From assembly GCA_900115795.1 (NCBI GenBank), contig FOXT01000005.1, positions 1 through 51,020 on the forward strand: a stretch of 51,020 nt of DNA, given 5' to 3'. This document shows, in pieces, positions 25,636 through 33,517 of the stretch (its first letter is position 1; each line of letters opens with the position of its first letter). The notes below the pieces were generated by a model. The model worked only from the letters and a program-made list of their open reading frames with translations, was not told the DNA's origin and did not search any database. The stretch comes from Lachnospiraceae bacterium XBB1006. Its GTDB lineage: Bacteria > Bacillota > Clostridia > Lachnospirales > Lachnospiraceae. Both the position numbers and the translations under genes were made by a program.

Positions 25636-25679
25636 CTTTACAACTTTGTCCGATTGGAGGAAACGACAAAGTTGTAAAG
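25636..25679. promoter_or_regulatory. Perfect 15-bp inverted repeat, candidate operator between divergent promoters
   Basis: CTTTACAACTTTGTC (25636-25650) and its exact reverse complement GACAAAGTTGTAAAG (25665-25679) are separated by 14 bp. Exactly 21 bp lie between the repeat and the -35 hexamer on each side (25615-25635 and 25680-25700). There is no T-run and it is outside any gene, so a terminator is unlikely. The geometry fits a dimeric activator that controls both the peptide and the protease gene. Confidence 0.85.
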
Positions 25680-25700
25680 AAAATAGTCTGAAAATGTCTA

Positions 25701-25729
25701 TTGTTTTTGAAAAAAAACGAGTGTAATAT
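25701..25729 (+). promoter_or_regulatory. Promoter of the secreted cysteine protease gene
   Basis: -35 TTGTTT (25701-25706), 17-bp spacer, -10 TAATAT (25724-25729). Both boxes are weaker than on the peptide side, which suits activator dependence. The 5' UTR holds a small stem (ACGCAA 25732-25737, TTGCGT 25757-25762). Confidence 0.65.
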
Positions 25730-25794
25730 AAACGCAAGAGCTCAGAACACTAACTTTTGCGTAAAAGGAATATCACGAAAGAAGGAAAGTATAT

Positions 25795-26949
25795 ATGAAA
25801 AATAATTGGGTTAAAAGAGTGACGAGTGTAGCAATGGCGACTGCAATGATTTTTGCAACCTGTACGGCAATGCCGGCACAGGCAAAAGGGTTTACATTCC
25901 GCGGATCACATGAGCCAACCTTCCTAAAGGAAGAAAACCGTTTGTCAAAGAAGAACGTAGCAACAATCAAAGAGATGGTAGCAGGACTATCCGAGAACAA
26001 ATACAAAGCGATACGTGTTGATGATTATGTATCGGTTTACAACGTAGATTCACAGGAAACATTTTTCTTATATCCGGTTTATTGTGACGGAACCATGCGT
26101 TTTGCTGCACACGTTAGCGAAGCCGGTGACGTAAGCGTAACCGATAATCTGGAAGCATTGGTAGCAATTGGCTGGGTTGATGCAGCAGATGTGATTCTTT
26201 ATGTGGATGACGGTGTATATTACGCAGAGAGTAAAGATGGCACAACCAAACTTAGTGATGAACATTATGTGATTCATGATGATAAGTATTCCTTTGATGG
26301 ATTAACCTACGAGGAAAAGTTGGATGTTATGGATGATAACGGTGCTGAATTTGAAACCTTTGGTACAAAGATGAATAAGTTTGGCGTAGAAAAATCCTTT
26401 AACAACAACGATACCACCGATGGCTGGTGGGATTGGTGGTGGGATGACCCAGGACAGAATCAGGGTCAGACAGTTACTAAGAAATGTGGAATCACCAATT
26501 TCTTACTTCAGGGTAACTACGGACTTTGCTGGGCTTGTACGGTAGGAACAATCACCAACTTCATGACCGGTAGAAATTTAACCGGAAAGAACGTGGCTGA
26601 TATGATGGGCATCGGATACGATGATGGTGCTACCATCGATCAGATTCGTACTGCACTTGGCTGTTATGGATTATCATTTAGTGTATACAATAACAAACTT
26701 CCATTTAGCCAGATTAAGAATAACGTGAATGCAGATAAGCCATTTGGTATCTGCTTATCAACTTACAACGCAGGACACGCTATCACAGGCTATGGCTATT
26801 CCTACAACACCGCAAACACTTCTTCCAATGCATCTACAAATCTCGTATATGCTTGGGACTCCAACGGATATCAGATTTCTTTTGCACAGAATGCAAGCAG
26901 AATCAACACATCCGGTTATAGCTTTAGCTGGTATGGAAGCGTTTATTAA
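25795..26949 (+). CDS. Secreted papain-like cysteine protease (C39-like or staphopain-like)
   Basis: This 384-residue preproenzyme has a signal peptide (about 1-31, ending PAQA), a propeptide-like region (about 32-200), and a Trp-rich linker (DGWWDWWWDDPG at about 205). The catalytic domain follows. Q239 and C245 (LLQGNYGLCWAC) have the papain oxyanion-Gln to Cys spacing. H328 (AGHAITGYGY) and D355 or N357 (YAWDSNGY) complete the site. All these residues are present, so it should be active once matured. It shares a control region with the divergent peptide gene. It may process the peptide or be a regulated secreted effector; neither is shown. Confidence 0.88.
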   Translation: MKNNWVKRVTSVAMATAMIFATCTAMPAQAKGFTFRGSHEPTFLKEENRLSKKNVATIKEMVAGLSENKYKAIRVDDYVSVYNVDSQETFFLYPVYCDGTMRFAAHVSEAGDVSVTDNLEALVAIGWVDAADVILYVDDGVYYAESKDGTTKLSDEHYVIHDDKYSFDGLTYEEKLDVMDDNGAEFETFGTKMNKFGVEKSFNNNDTTDGWWDWWWDDPGQNQGQTVTKKCGITNFLLQGNYGLCWACTVGTITNFMTGRNLTGKNVADMMGIGYDDGATIDQIRTALGCYGLSFSVYNNKLPFSQIKNNVNADKPFGICLSTYNAGHAITGYGYSYNTANTSSNASTNLVYAWDSNGYQISFAQNASRINTSGYSFSWYGSVY

Positions 26950-26970
26950 TCTAATCATTTTCTCTAACAT

Positions 26971-27002
26971 TTACCCGGGCGGTTTTGCGTTGCCCGGGTA
27001 GG
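26971..27002 (+). terminator. Possible terminator hairpin after the protease gene
   Basis: ACCCGGGC (26973-26980) and GCCCGGGT (26992-26999) form a strong 8-bp stem with an 11-nt loop. No proper T-run follows (AGGTGTTAAA), so termination is probable but not certain. Confidence 0.55.
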
Positions 27003-27038
27003 TGTTAAAAAGAAATTGAAACTTTTTTTAAAAAAGTG

Positions 27039-27068
27039 TTGACAAATCGGACAACTCTATAGTATACT
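27039..27068 (+). promoter_or_regulatory. Promoter of the tRNA-Val/tRNA-Met unit
   Basis: -35 TTGACA (27039-27044), 18-bp spacer, -10 TATACT (27063-27068). tRNA-Val begins 24 bp further on. Confidence 0.8.
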
Positions 27069-27091
27069 AACATAGTCGTCAGCGACAACAT

Positions 27092-27164
27092 GGGATCATA
27101 GCTCAGCTGGGAGAGCATCTGCCTTACAAGCAGAGGGTCATAGGTTCGAGCCCTATTGGTCCCA
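27092..27164 (+). tRNA. tRNA-Val (anticodon TAC)
   Basis: A 73-nt cloverleaf. The acceptor GGGATCA/TGGTCCC has one G-T pair. The anticodon arm TGCCT-TACAAGC reads TAC, and the T loop is GGTTCGAGCC. The discriminator is A. The 3' CCA is not encoded. Confidence 0.95.
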
Positions 27165-27169
27165 TCCAT

Positions 27170-27243
27170 GGCGGAGTAGCTCAGTTGGCGAGAGCACACG
27201 GTTCATACCCGTGGTGTCAGGGGTTCAAATCCCTTCTCCGCTA
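27170..27243 (+). tRNA. tRNA-Met (anticodon CAT), elongator-like
   Basis: The anticodon stem CACGG/CCGTG encloses TTCATAC, giving CAT. The acceptor is GGCGGAG/CTCCGCT. It lacks the three G-C pairs of initiator anticodon stems, so it is elongator Met or a lysidine-modified Ile tRNA. It is 5 bp from tRNA-Val and probably on the same transcript. Confidence 0.92.
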
Positions 27244-27246
27244 CTT

Positions 27247-27278
27247 AATAACCCTTGGTTTTCAAGGGTTATTTTTTC
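27247..27278 (+). terminator. Intrinsic terminator of the tRNA pair
   Basis: AATAACCCTTG (27247-27257) pairs with CAAGGGTTATT (27263-27273), followed by T's. Confidence 0.92.
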
Positions 27279-27322
27279 TTGCAAATGAAACAAAAAATGT
27301 GAAAAAAAGATGAAAAAAGTAT

Positions 27323-27351
27323 TTGCAAACTGTGGACGACTATGATATAAT
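27323..27351 (+). promoter_or_regulatory. Promoter of a candidate small RNA
   Basis: -35 TTGCAA (27323-27328), 17-bp spacer, -10 TATAAT (27346-27351). A perfect -10 box lies well upstream of any gene. Confidence 0.75.
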
Positions 27352-27357
27352 AAATAA

Positions 27358-27465
27358 ATCAAGGACAATTATTCTCTCAATTGTAAAGACTTTCATCCAA
27401 TTGTCCGATAATACTAGTATAAGATAAAGGGGAATGACTTAGTGAACTCTAGGTTGTTCTTTTTT
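27358..27465 (+). ncRNA. Candidate small RNA or leader of about 108 nt
   Basis: This gene-free stretch has its own promoter (27323-27351), ends in an 11-bp terminator stem (27432-27459) plus a T-run, and is followed by a separate promoter for ispF. Inside, GGACAATT at about 27363 pairs with AATTGTCC at about 27399-27406. No ORF with a ribosome site is visible. It matches no RNA family I recognise. It could be an independent small RNA or a transcription attenuator of ispF/cysS. Confidence 0.6.
27432..27465 (+). terminator. Terminator of the candidate small RNA
   Basis: GAATGACTTAG (27432-27442) and CTAGGTTGTTC (27449-27459) pair at all 11 positions, with G-T pairs, around a 6-nt loop. Six T's follow (27460-27465). 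Confidence 0.8.
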
Positions 27466-27467
27466 AT

Positions 27468-27496
27468 TTGCGTAAAGAGTGGAATAATGCTATAAT
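27468..27496 (+). promoter_or_regulatory. Promoter of ispF
   Basis: -35 TTGCGT (27468-27473), 17-bp spacer, -10 TATAAT (27491-27496). It starts 2 bp after the small-RNA terminator. Confidence 0.75.
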
Positions 27497-27524
27497 GGTT
27501 CTGATTGTAAAAGGAGCGAATTCT

Positions 27525-28100
27525 ATGCGAATTGGAACGGGATACGATGTTCACAAATTAGTTGAGAATCGCAAGTTGATTCTTGGCGGTGTAGAGATTG
27601 AGCATACGTTAGGATTGTTGGGACATTCGGATGCGGATGTGCTTTTGCATGCCATTATGGATGCCTTGCTTGGGGCAGCAGCGCTTGGAGACATTGGAAA
27701 GCATTTTCCGGATACCGATGAGCGGTATAAGGGAATTTCGAGTTTGAAGCTATTGGCACATGTCAAGGAGCGAATAGAACAAGAGGGGTATGTAGTAGGC
27801 AATGTGGATGCGACAATTATCGCGCAGAAGCCGAAACTACGCCCGTATATAGAAGAAATGGAAGGAAATATCGCAAAGACGTTGGGAATTTCGGAGTCAC
27901 AGGTGAATGTGAAGGCAACAACGGAAGAACACCTGGGGTTTACCGGACGGGAAGAAGGGATTTCGGCGCAGGCGGTTTGTCTACTTGAAAATTTTTATGA
28001 GGGCAGTTTTGCAGTGGCGGATAGCCAGCAGGCTAGTGGGGCAACGGATCGATGTAGTCACTGTTGTGGATGCCGTAGACAAACCAATCAGGAAGAATGA
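27525..28100 (+). CDS. ispF: 2-C-methyl-D-erythritol 2,4-cyclodiphosphate synthase, with C-terminal extension
   Basis: This enzyme makes the cyclodiphosphate intermediate of the non-mevalonate isoprenoid pathway. The start ATG has AAGGAG upstream and gives the classic [10 protein letters not shown]. Metal ligands are visible: D8 and H10 (YDVH) and the His in [32 protein letters not shown] and [13 protein letters not shown] follow. The family usually ends near residue 158 (ISAQAVCLL). Here the chain runs to 191 with an unusual tail ending in a Cys-rich stretch ([10 protein letters not shown]). The gene is followed 20 bp later by cysS. Confidence 0.95.
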   Translation: MRIGTGYDVHKLVENRKLILGGVEIEHTLGLLGHSDADVLLHAIMDALLGAAALGDIGKHFPDTDERYKGISSLKLLAHVKERIEQEGYVVGNVDATIIAQKPKLRPYIEEMEGNIAKTLGISESQVNVKATTEEHLGFTGREEGISAQAVCLLENFYEGSFAVADSQQASGATDRCSHCCGCRRQTNQEE

Positions 28101-28120
28101 CAGAAAGAGGAAGAGAGAAA

Positions 28121-29551
28121 ATGGAAAATAGATTTCAGATGTTTAATACACTGACACGTACCGTAGAGACAATTATACCGAATGAAGACGGGAAGATTAA
28201 GATGTATACCTGCGGACCAACGGTATATCATTTTGCCCATGTAGGGAATTTAAGAAGCTACATTATGGAAGATGTACTGGAGAAGAGCCTGCGTTTTATC
28301 GGCTACGATGTGAAACGTGTTATGAATATTACGGATGTGGGTCATCTTTCCGATGATGCAGATTCCGGTGAAGATAAGATGTTAAAAGGTGCAAAGCGTG
28401 AGAACAAGACGGTTATGGAGATTGCCAAGTTCTACACCGATGCATTTTTTAAAGATTGCGAAGCACTGAATATTAAGCGTCCGGATGTGGTGGAACCGGC
28501 AACGAACTGTATTCCGGAATTTATCCATATGATAGAAGTGCTTTTGGAAAAAGGATATGCATACCTTGCAGGAGGCAATGTATATTTTGATACATCCAAG
28601 TTGGACGATTATTTGGTATTTTCCTCCGCGGCAGAGAAAGAAGCTTTGAAAGAAGGCGTTCGCGATGACGTGGATGTTGATGAGAATAAGAAGAATAAGA
28701 GTGATTTCGTTTTGTGGTTTACCAAGTCCAAGTTTGAAGATCAGGCGCTAAAATGGGATAGTCCATGGGGCGTTGGGTATCCGGGATGGCATATTGAGTG
28801 CTCATGCATCAGTATGAAGCACTTAGGGGAATACATGGATATTCACTGCGGTGGTATTGATAACATGTTCCCGCATCACACCAATGAGATTGCCCAGTCT
28901 GAGGCGTACCTGGGACATAAATGGTGTAATTATTGGTTGCATGTACACCATTTGAATGAAAAAGGCGGAAAGATGAGTAAGTCAAAAGGAAACTTCTTAA
29001 CGTTATCCCTTTTGACCGAGAAAGGCTATGCCCCGGTAATTTACCGTATGTTCTGCTTACAGTCCCATTATAGAAAACCGTTGGAGTTTTCTTATGATGT
29101 TCTGGATAATATGAAGAATACGTATGATAAATTAATCAAGAAGATTGCGGAAATTCCTGCAGAGGGCGATGTGGACGAAGAAGCATATGCTACGTATCGC
29201 CGTAAGTTTGAGGATTGCTTGTGTAACGATGTGAATACATCGACCGCTATTACGGTTATCTATGATTTATTGAAGAGCGACGTAAATGGCGCAACCAAAC
29301 GCAAGATTATTGGTGATTGCGATTACGTATTGAGCCTTGACTTGTTAAAAAATGCGGATGCGTTGAAAAATGGTGCAACTGCTAACGTGGATGCAGAATT
29401 GGAAAACTTCATTCAGGAAAAAATTGCAGAGCGCAAGGAAGCAAAGAAAGCAAAGGATTTTGCTAAGGCAGATGCCATTCGTGAAGAGCTTTTGCAAAAG
29501 GGCATAGCTATCAAAGATACCAGAGAAGGAACGGTCTGGGAACTGGTATAG
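28121..29551 (+). CDS. cysS: Cysteinyl-tRNA synthetase
   Basis: A 476-residue class I synthetase that charges tRNA-Cys. The zinc Cys is C31 (YTCGPTVY). The HIGH-type motif is HFAHVGN (residues 37-43) and the KMSKS motif is GGKMSKSKGN near residue 285. The zinc and cysteine site region ECSCISMKHLGEYMDIHCGGIDN is present. The ATG at 28121 has an AGAGGAAGAGA site and the family-typical start; the upstream ATG at 28097 overlaps ispF. It heads the cysS-mrnC-rlmB-sigH cluster typical of Firmicutes. Confidence 0.97.
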   Translation: MENRFQMFNTLTRTVETIIPNEDGKIKMYTCGPTVYHFAHVGNLRSYIMEDVLEKSLRFIGYDVKRVMNITDVGHLSDDADSGEDKMLKGAKRENKTVMEIAKFYTDAFFKDCEALNIKRPDVVEPATNCIPEFIHMIEVLLEKGYAYLAGGNVYFDTSKLDDYLVFSSAAEKEALKEGVRDDVDVDENKKNKSDFVLWFTKSKFEDQALKWDSPWGVGYPGWHIECSCISMKHLGEYMDIHCGGIDNMFPHHTNEIAQSEAYLGHKWCNYWLHVHHLNEKGGKMSKSKGNFLTLSLLTEKGYAPVIYRMFCLQSHYRKPLEFSYDVLDNMKNTYDKLIKKIAEIPAEGDVDEEAYATYRRKFEDCLCNDVNTSTAITVIYDLLKSDVNGATKRKIIGDCDYVLSLDLLKNADALKNGATANVDAELENFIQEKIAERKEAKKAKDFAKADAIREELLQKGIAIKDTREGTVWELV

Positions 29552-29562
29552 GGAGTGATGAT

Positions 29563-29994
29563 TTGTTAGAAGAAGGAATTGATCGTTATATTAAAGAGCA
29601 GTTTGATATTCCGGATGTGGATATTCGAAGCTATTCGCCGTTGACGCTAGCGTATATTGGTGACGGAATTTTTGACCTGATTATCCGAACTATTGTAGTG
29701 GGAAAAGGAAACACCCGTGCCAGCGAGCTTCATAAGCGTACCAGCAACGTGGTGAAGGCTGCCAGTCAGTCGGCTATGATGGAGAAACTAAAGCCATATC
29801 TGACAGAAGAAGAAGAGGCAGTCTATCGACGTGGAAGAAATGCCAAGTCACCGACCATGGCGAAGAATGCCACCATGTCGGATTATCGAAGAGCCACCGG
29901 ATTTGAAGCATTGATGGGATTTTTGTATCTAACGGACCAGGTGCCGCGACTCATTGAACTAGTAAAGATTGGTTTAGACGGTGAAGAATTATAA
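29563..29994 (+). CDS. mrnC: Mini-ribonuclease III
   Basis: A 143-residue RNase III catalytic domain without the dsRNA-binding domain. It trims 23S rRNA ends in Firmicutes. The signature is LTLAYIGDGIFDLIIRT (Asp and Glu acid residues), RASELHKRTSNVVKA, EEAVYRRGRNAKS, and RRATGFEALMGFLYL. The start is TTG, preceded by AGGGAG. It lies 11 bp after cysS. Confidence 0.93.
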   Translation: MLEEGIDRYIKEQFDIPDVDIRSYSPLTLAYIGDGIFDLIIRTIVVGKGNTRASELHKRTSNVVKAASQSAMMEKLKPYLTEEEEAVYRRGRNAKSPTMAKNATMSDYRRATGFEALMGFLYLTDQVPRLIELVKIGLDGEEL

Positions 29995-30004
29995 AGAGGT
30001 ATCT

Positions 30005-30760
30005 ATGGAAGAGAATAAAGTAATAAATGAACAGAAGATTGAAGGCCGTAATGCGGTATTAGAGGCATTTCGCGCCGGCAAAACGATTGATAAAGTGTAC
30101 ATATTAGACGGATGTCAGGATGGACCGATTCGCACGATTGTACGCGAAGCAAGAAAGCATGATACACTGTTGCAGTTTGTTAAGAAAGAGCGTTTGGATC
30201 AGCTTTCGGAAACCGGAACCCATCAGGGTGTAATTGCCGTGATTGCAGCTTATGAGTATGCGGAGGTTTCAGACATTTTGCAACGGGCAAGAGAGAAGGG
30301 AGAAGATCCGTTTCTCTTTATTTTGGACAATATTGAAGATCCACATAATTTGGGTGCGATTATTCGTACCGCGAATCTGGCAGGCGCACATGGTGTTATT
30401 ATTCCAAAGCGTAGAGCGGTTGGCTTAACAGCCACGGTTGCAAGAACCAGTGCAGGTGCAATTAATTTTACGCCGGTTGCGAAGGTGACAAATCTGACCA
30501 ATACCATAAAAGAATTGAAAGAAGAAGGTATGTGGTTTGTCTGCGCAGATATGAATGGTGAAAGCATGTATAACTTGAATCTCACAGGTCCAATTGGTAT
30601 GGTAATTGGAAATGAAGGGGAAGGAGTGGGCAAACTTGTGAAAGAGAATTGCGATATGATTGCGTCCATTCCGATGAAAGGGGATATCGATTCCCTGAAT
30701 GCGTCAGTTGCGGCCGGAGTATTGGCGTATGAAATTGTAAGACAGCGTTTGATGAAATAG
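30005..30760 (+). CDS. rlmB: 23S rRNA 2'-O-methyltransferase, TrmH/SpoU family
   Basis: A 251-residue SPOUT methyltransferase. The N-terminal substrate-binding domain is KIEGRNAVLEAFRAG. The SpoU motifs are NLGAIIRTANLAGAHGVII, MVIGNEGEGVGKLV and DSLNASVAAGVLAYE. By position and family it should methylate G2251 of 23S rRNA. I chose ATG 30005, with AGAGGT upstream, over the GTG at 29981 that overlaps mrnC. Confidence 0.93.
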   Translation: MEENKVINEQKIEGRNAVLEAFRAGKTIDKVYILDGCQDGPIRTIVREARKHDTLLQFVKKERLDQLSETGTHQGVIAVIAAYEYAEVSDILQRAREKGEDPFLFILDNIEDPHNLGAIIRTANLAGAHGVIIPKRRAVGLTATVARTSAGAINFTPVAKVTNLTNTIKELKEEGMWFVCADMNGESMYNLNLTGPIGMVIGNEGEGVGKLVKENCDMIASIPMKGDIDSLNASVAAGVLAYEIVRQRLMK

Positions 30761-30773
30761 CAGGAGAATGACC

Positions 30774-31385
30774 ATGGATAAGACACCAAGAAGTGACAAC
30801 GAATTGGTTTTACTAAGTCAACAGGGTGATCACGAGGCCACGAATGAGTTGCTGGAACGCTATAAGCCGATGGTGCGGCGAAAGAGCAATACCCTGTTTT
30901 TGATGGGCGCGGATGCGGAGGATTTAATACAGGAAGGGATGATTGGCCTGTTTTTGGCGTTGCGGGAATATGACCCGAACAGGGAGGCTTCTTTTAAGAC
31001 CTTTGCGAATATTTGTGTATCCGGACAGATGCATCATGCAATTTCGGCAGCCCTTAGGGATAAGCACAAGCCGTTAAATGGCGCGATATCCTTAGACGTA
31101 GAAAGCCACGAGGGAGATGGCGATACCTTAGAGAATCTGTTGATTGATTTAGAAGAGAGAGAGCCGGAGAATCTTTATATTGAACAGGAGAATGTAACGG
31201 ATTTGCTCGGTCGGATTCATCAGGTATTAAGCGAATTGGAGTGGAAAGTTTTTTGCATGTATATCCATGGGGACAGTTACAAAGAAATTGCGGTGAAACT
31301 TGGACGGAGTGAGAAGTCCATTGACAATGCGCTGAACCGTATTAAGAAGAAAGCAGGAGCGTTGTTGGAAGAAGGATCAAACTGA
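30774..31385 (+). CDS. sigH: RNA polymerase sigma factor, SigH type
   Basis: A 203-residue sigma-70-family factor of the SigH group, which drives early stationary-phase and sporulation genes in Bacilli and Clostridia. Region 2 is [41 protein letters not shown]. Region 4 is [41 protein letters not shown]. The ATG at 30774 fits AGGAG at 30762-30766; the ATG at 30768 is too close. Position after rlmB matches other Firmicutes. Presence of sigH does not prove sporulation. Confidence 0.93.
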   Translation: MDKTPRSDNELVLLSQQGDHEATNELLERYKPMVRRKSNTLFLMGADAEDLIQEGMIGLFLALREYDPNREASFKTFANICVSGQMHHAISAALRDKHKPLNGAISLDVESHEGDGDTLENLLIDLEEREPENLYIEQENVTDLLGRIHQVLSELEWKVFCMYIHGDSYKEIAVKLGRSEKSIDNALNRIKKKAGALLEEGSN

Positions 31386-31443
31386 CCATATGGTCGTTGA
31401 TTTCATAAAGAAAAAAGAATATGAAGTAATAAGGAGAAGCACA

Positions 31444-32634
31444 ATGAACATTTTAGTAATCAATTGTGGAAGCTCTTCTTTGAAGTTTCAGGTAATTAAT
31501 TCTGAGACAGAAGAAGTAAAAGCTTCCGGACTTTGCGAAAGAATTGGTATGGATGAGAGCCGCTTGATTTATCAGCCGGCAGGATGTGAGAAAGAGAAGA
31601 TCACAGTCGATATGCCGACACACAAAGAGGCAATCAAGCAGGTAATTGATGCATTGACAAATGAAAAGAATGGGGTATTGAAATCCTTATCCGAAATCGA
31701 TGCCGTTGGACATCGTTTGGTACATGGTGGTGAGAAATTCAACAAGTCCGTTGTTATTACAGAAGAAGTAATTAAGACAGTGGAAGAATGTAATGATCTT
31801 GCACCGCTTCACAACCCGGCGAATATTATCGGTGTTCGCGCAACACAGGAATTGATGCCAAACATACCGATGGTAGGTGTGTTTGATACTGCGTTCCATC
31901 AGACCATGCCGCCAAAAGCATATCTTTATGGAACACCATATGAATACTATGAGAAATATGGCGTTCGTCGTTACGGATTCCACGGAACCTCTCATGCGTT
32001 CGTATCTGCAAGAGCAGCAGAACTTGCAGGAAAAGATTATAAGGACTGCAAGACCATCGTTTGTCACCTTGGAAATGGAAGCAGTATCTCGGCTGTATTA
32101 AATGGTGAATCCGTTGATACATCTATGGGACTTACTCCATTGGAAGGCCTTTTGATGGGAACCCGTTCCGGAGACATCGATCCGGGTGCGCTTGAGTACA
32201 TCATGAAGAAAGAAAACATTTCTTACGATGAGATGATGACAATTTTGAATAAGAAATCCGGTTTCTTAGGAATTTCCGGTGTTTCCTCTGACTGTCGTGA
32301 CGTAGATAACGCTGCTGCAGAAGGAAATGAGCGTGCAAAATATGCAATGGATGTTTTCCATTATCGCGTAGCAAAGACCGTAGGTGGATACGTAGCTGCA
32401 ATGAACGGTGTTGATGTAATTGCATTTACTGCAGGTATTGGTGAGAACTCCGCTTCTACCCGTGCAGAAATTTGCAAGTATTTCGGATACCTTGGAATTA
32501 CCATTGATGAGGCCAAGAACAATATCCGTGGAGAGGAAGTATTAATTTCTACTCCGGATTCTAAGGTAAAAGTATTCGTCATTCCAACCAACGAAGAATT
32601 AAAGATTGCAAGAGAAACTGCTGCTTTAGTATAG
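31444..32634 (+). CDS. ackA: Acetate kinase
   Basis: A 396-residue enzyme that interconverts acetyl phosphate and acetate with ATP formation. All family motifs are present: [69 protein letters not shown], and TAGIGENS. The start ATG has AAGGAG upstream. No phosphotransacetylase gene lies beside it in this window. An 11-bp hairpin follows. Confidence 0.97.
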   Translation: MNILVINCGSSSLKFQVINSETEEVKASGLCERIGMDESRLIYQPAGCEKEKITVDMPTHKEAIKQVIDALTNEKNGVLKSLSEIDAVGHRLVHGGEKFNKSVVITEEVIKTVEECNDLAPLHNPANIIGVRATQELMPNIPMVGVFDTAFHQTMPPKAYLYGTPYEYYEKYGVRRYGFHGTSHAFVSARAAELAGKDYKDCKTIVCHLGNGSSISAVLNGESVDTSMGLTPLEGLLMGTRSGDIDPGALEYIMKKENISYDEMMTILNKKSGFLGISGVSSDCRDVDNAAAEGNERAKYAMDVFHYRVAKTVGGYVAAMNGVDVIAFTAGIGENSASTRAEICKYFGYLGITIDEAKNNIRGEEVLISTPDSKVKVFVIPTNEELKIARETAALV

Positions 32635-32642
32635 CGGATAGA

Positions 32643-32670
32643 ATCCCCGAGCATGAAAGTGCTTGGGGAT
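32643..32670 (+). terminator. Hairpin after ackA, weak terminator
   Basis: ATCCCCGAGCA (32643-32653) and TGCTTGGGGAT (32660-32670) pair over 11 bp. Only TTATC follows, so it is a weak terminator. The next gene has a separate RBS 12 bp on. Confidence 0.6.
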
Positions 32671-32694
32671 TTATCACAATCAGGAGCGTTTTTT

Positions 32695-33375
32695 ATGAGA
32701 AAAGAGAAGGTTACAGATAGTACAGTTCGTAAAATTGATGACTTGATTTTTCGGGAAAAGCAATTTGCTGCGGGACAGCGACTTCCGGGGGAGAATGCCT
32801 TTGCGAAGATGTTGGGCGTTAGTCGATCAACATTGCGGGAAGCTATTAAAATTTTAGAAGGGCAAGGTATTTTGTGCGTTCGAAGGGGAAAAGGAACTTT
32901 TGTTGCGGAGGACTTGAACGTGCGGGAATACGATTTTAGTAGCTTGGAGAGGGTAAAGAAAGAGCTAAAGGATTTGTATGAGGCAAGATTGCTGTTTGAA
33001 CCGGAAATGGCAGCATTGGCATGCATCCGGGCTACGGAAGAAGAAATTGAAGAAATTGTGGATATTCAGACGAAATTAGAGCAAGCCATTAGGAAAGGGG
33101 AAGAGAATATCCGGCTTGGGCAACAGTTTCATAATGCGATTGTGATGGCGGCACATAATGAATTTCTGTTGCGGTTGTTACCAATTATTGATGATTCTAT
33201 TGCAGAAGCTATTCGGGTGTACGGAGATAAAATGGATTTTACGCATTATACTCTAGAAGATCATCGCATGATTGTTGAATTTATTAGGCGCAGGGATGGC
33301 GTTGGAGCTATGCATGCCATGAGTATTCATTTAAAACATGGTATTTACGCATTGCACTTGAATAAAGATAATTAG
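32695..33375 (+). CDS. GntR-family (FadR-type) transcriptional regulator
   Basis: A 226-residue regulator. Residues 1-70 form the GntR winged helix: FAAGQRLPGENAFAKMLGVS, RSTLREAIKILEGQGILCVRRGKGTFV. The C-terminal FCD domain (about 88-220) has EARLLFEPEMAALA and HNAIVMAAHNEFLLRLL; this fold often binds metal and organic acids. ATG 32695 has CAGGAG upstream. Control of the downstream cstA operon is possible from position but unproven. Confidence 0.9.
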   Translation: MRKEKVTDSTVRKIDDLIFREKQFAAGQRLPGENAFAKMLGVSRSTLREAIKILEGQGILCVRRGKGTFVAEDLNVREYDFSSLERVKKELKDLYEARLLFEPEMAALACIRATEEEIEEIVDIQTKLEQAIRKGEENIRLGQQFHNAIVMAAHNEFLLRLLPIIDDSIAEAIRVYGDKMDFTHYTLEDHRMIVEFIRRRDGVGAMHAMSIHLKHGIYALHLNKDN

Positions 33376-33376
33376 G

Positions 33377-33407
33377 AAAATCCCCCAAAAATAGTGGGGG
33401 ATTTTTT
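33377..33407 (+). terminator. Intrinsic terminator of the GntR gene
   Basis: AATCCCCC (33379-33386) pairs with GGGGGATT (33396-33403), followed by T's. Confidence 0.9.
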
Positions 33408-33445
33408 GCAATATATACAAATTGTCAGAGAAGTGCGAAGAAAAG

Positions 33446-33500
33446 TTGACAATTGTGGCAAAAATTGGTATGCTAGATATAGGACATGACATAACATGTC
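33446..33500 (+). promoter_or_regulatory. Promoter and inverted repeat before the cstA operon
   Basis: -35 TTGACA (33446-33451), 17-bp spacer, -10 TATGCT (33469-33474). GACATG (33483-33488) and CATGTC (33495-33500) form an inverted repeat just after the predicted start point, a common operator position. Confidence 0.65.
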
Positions 33501-33517
33501 TGACAAGGGAGGATAAG

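Noticed and set aside
25546-25737. Longer form of the exported peptide (131 codons)
   Set aside because: The extension would read through the promoter and inverted repeat; GGAGGT sets the start at 25545.
30250-30789. Minus-strand ORF of 179 codons opposite rlmB
   Set aside because: It covers the SpoU motifs on the other strand, with no RBS or family likeness.
31384-31395. Palindrome GACCATATGGTC at the sigH stop codon
   Set aside because: A perfect 12-bp palindrome, but there is no promoter beside it, and short palindromes of this length occur by chance in 51 kb.
32361-33026. Minus-strand ORF of 221 codons across ackA and the GntR gene
   Set aside because: It spans two clear plus-strand genes and their intergenic hairpin.
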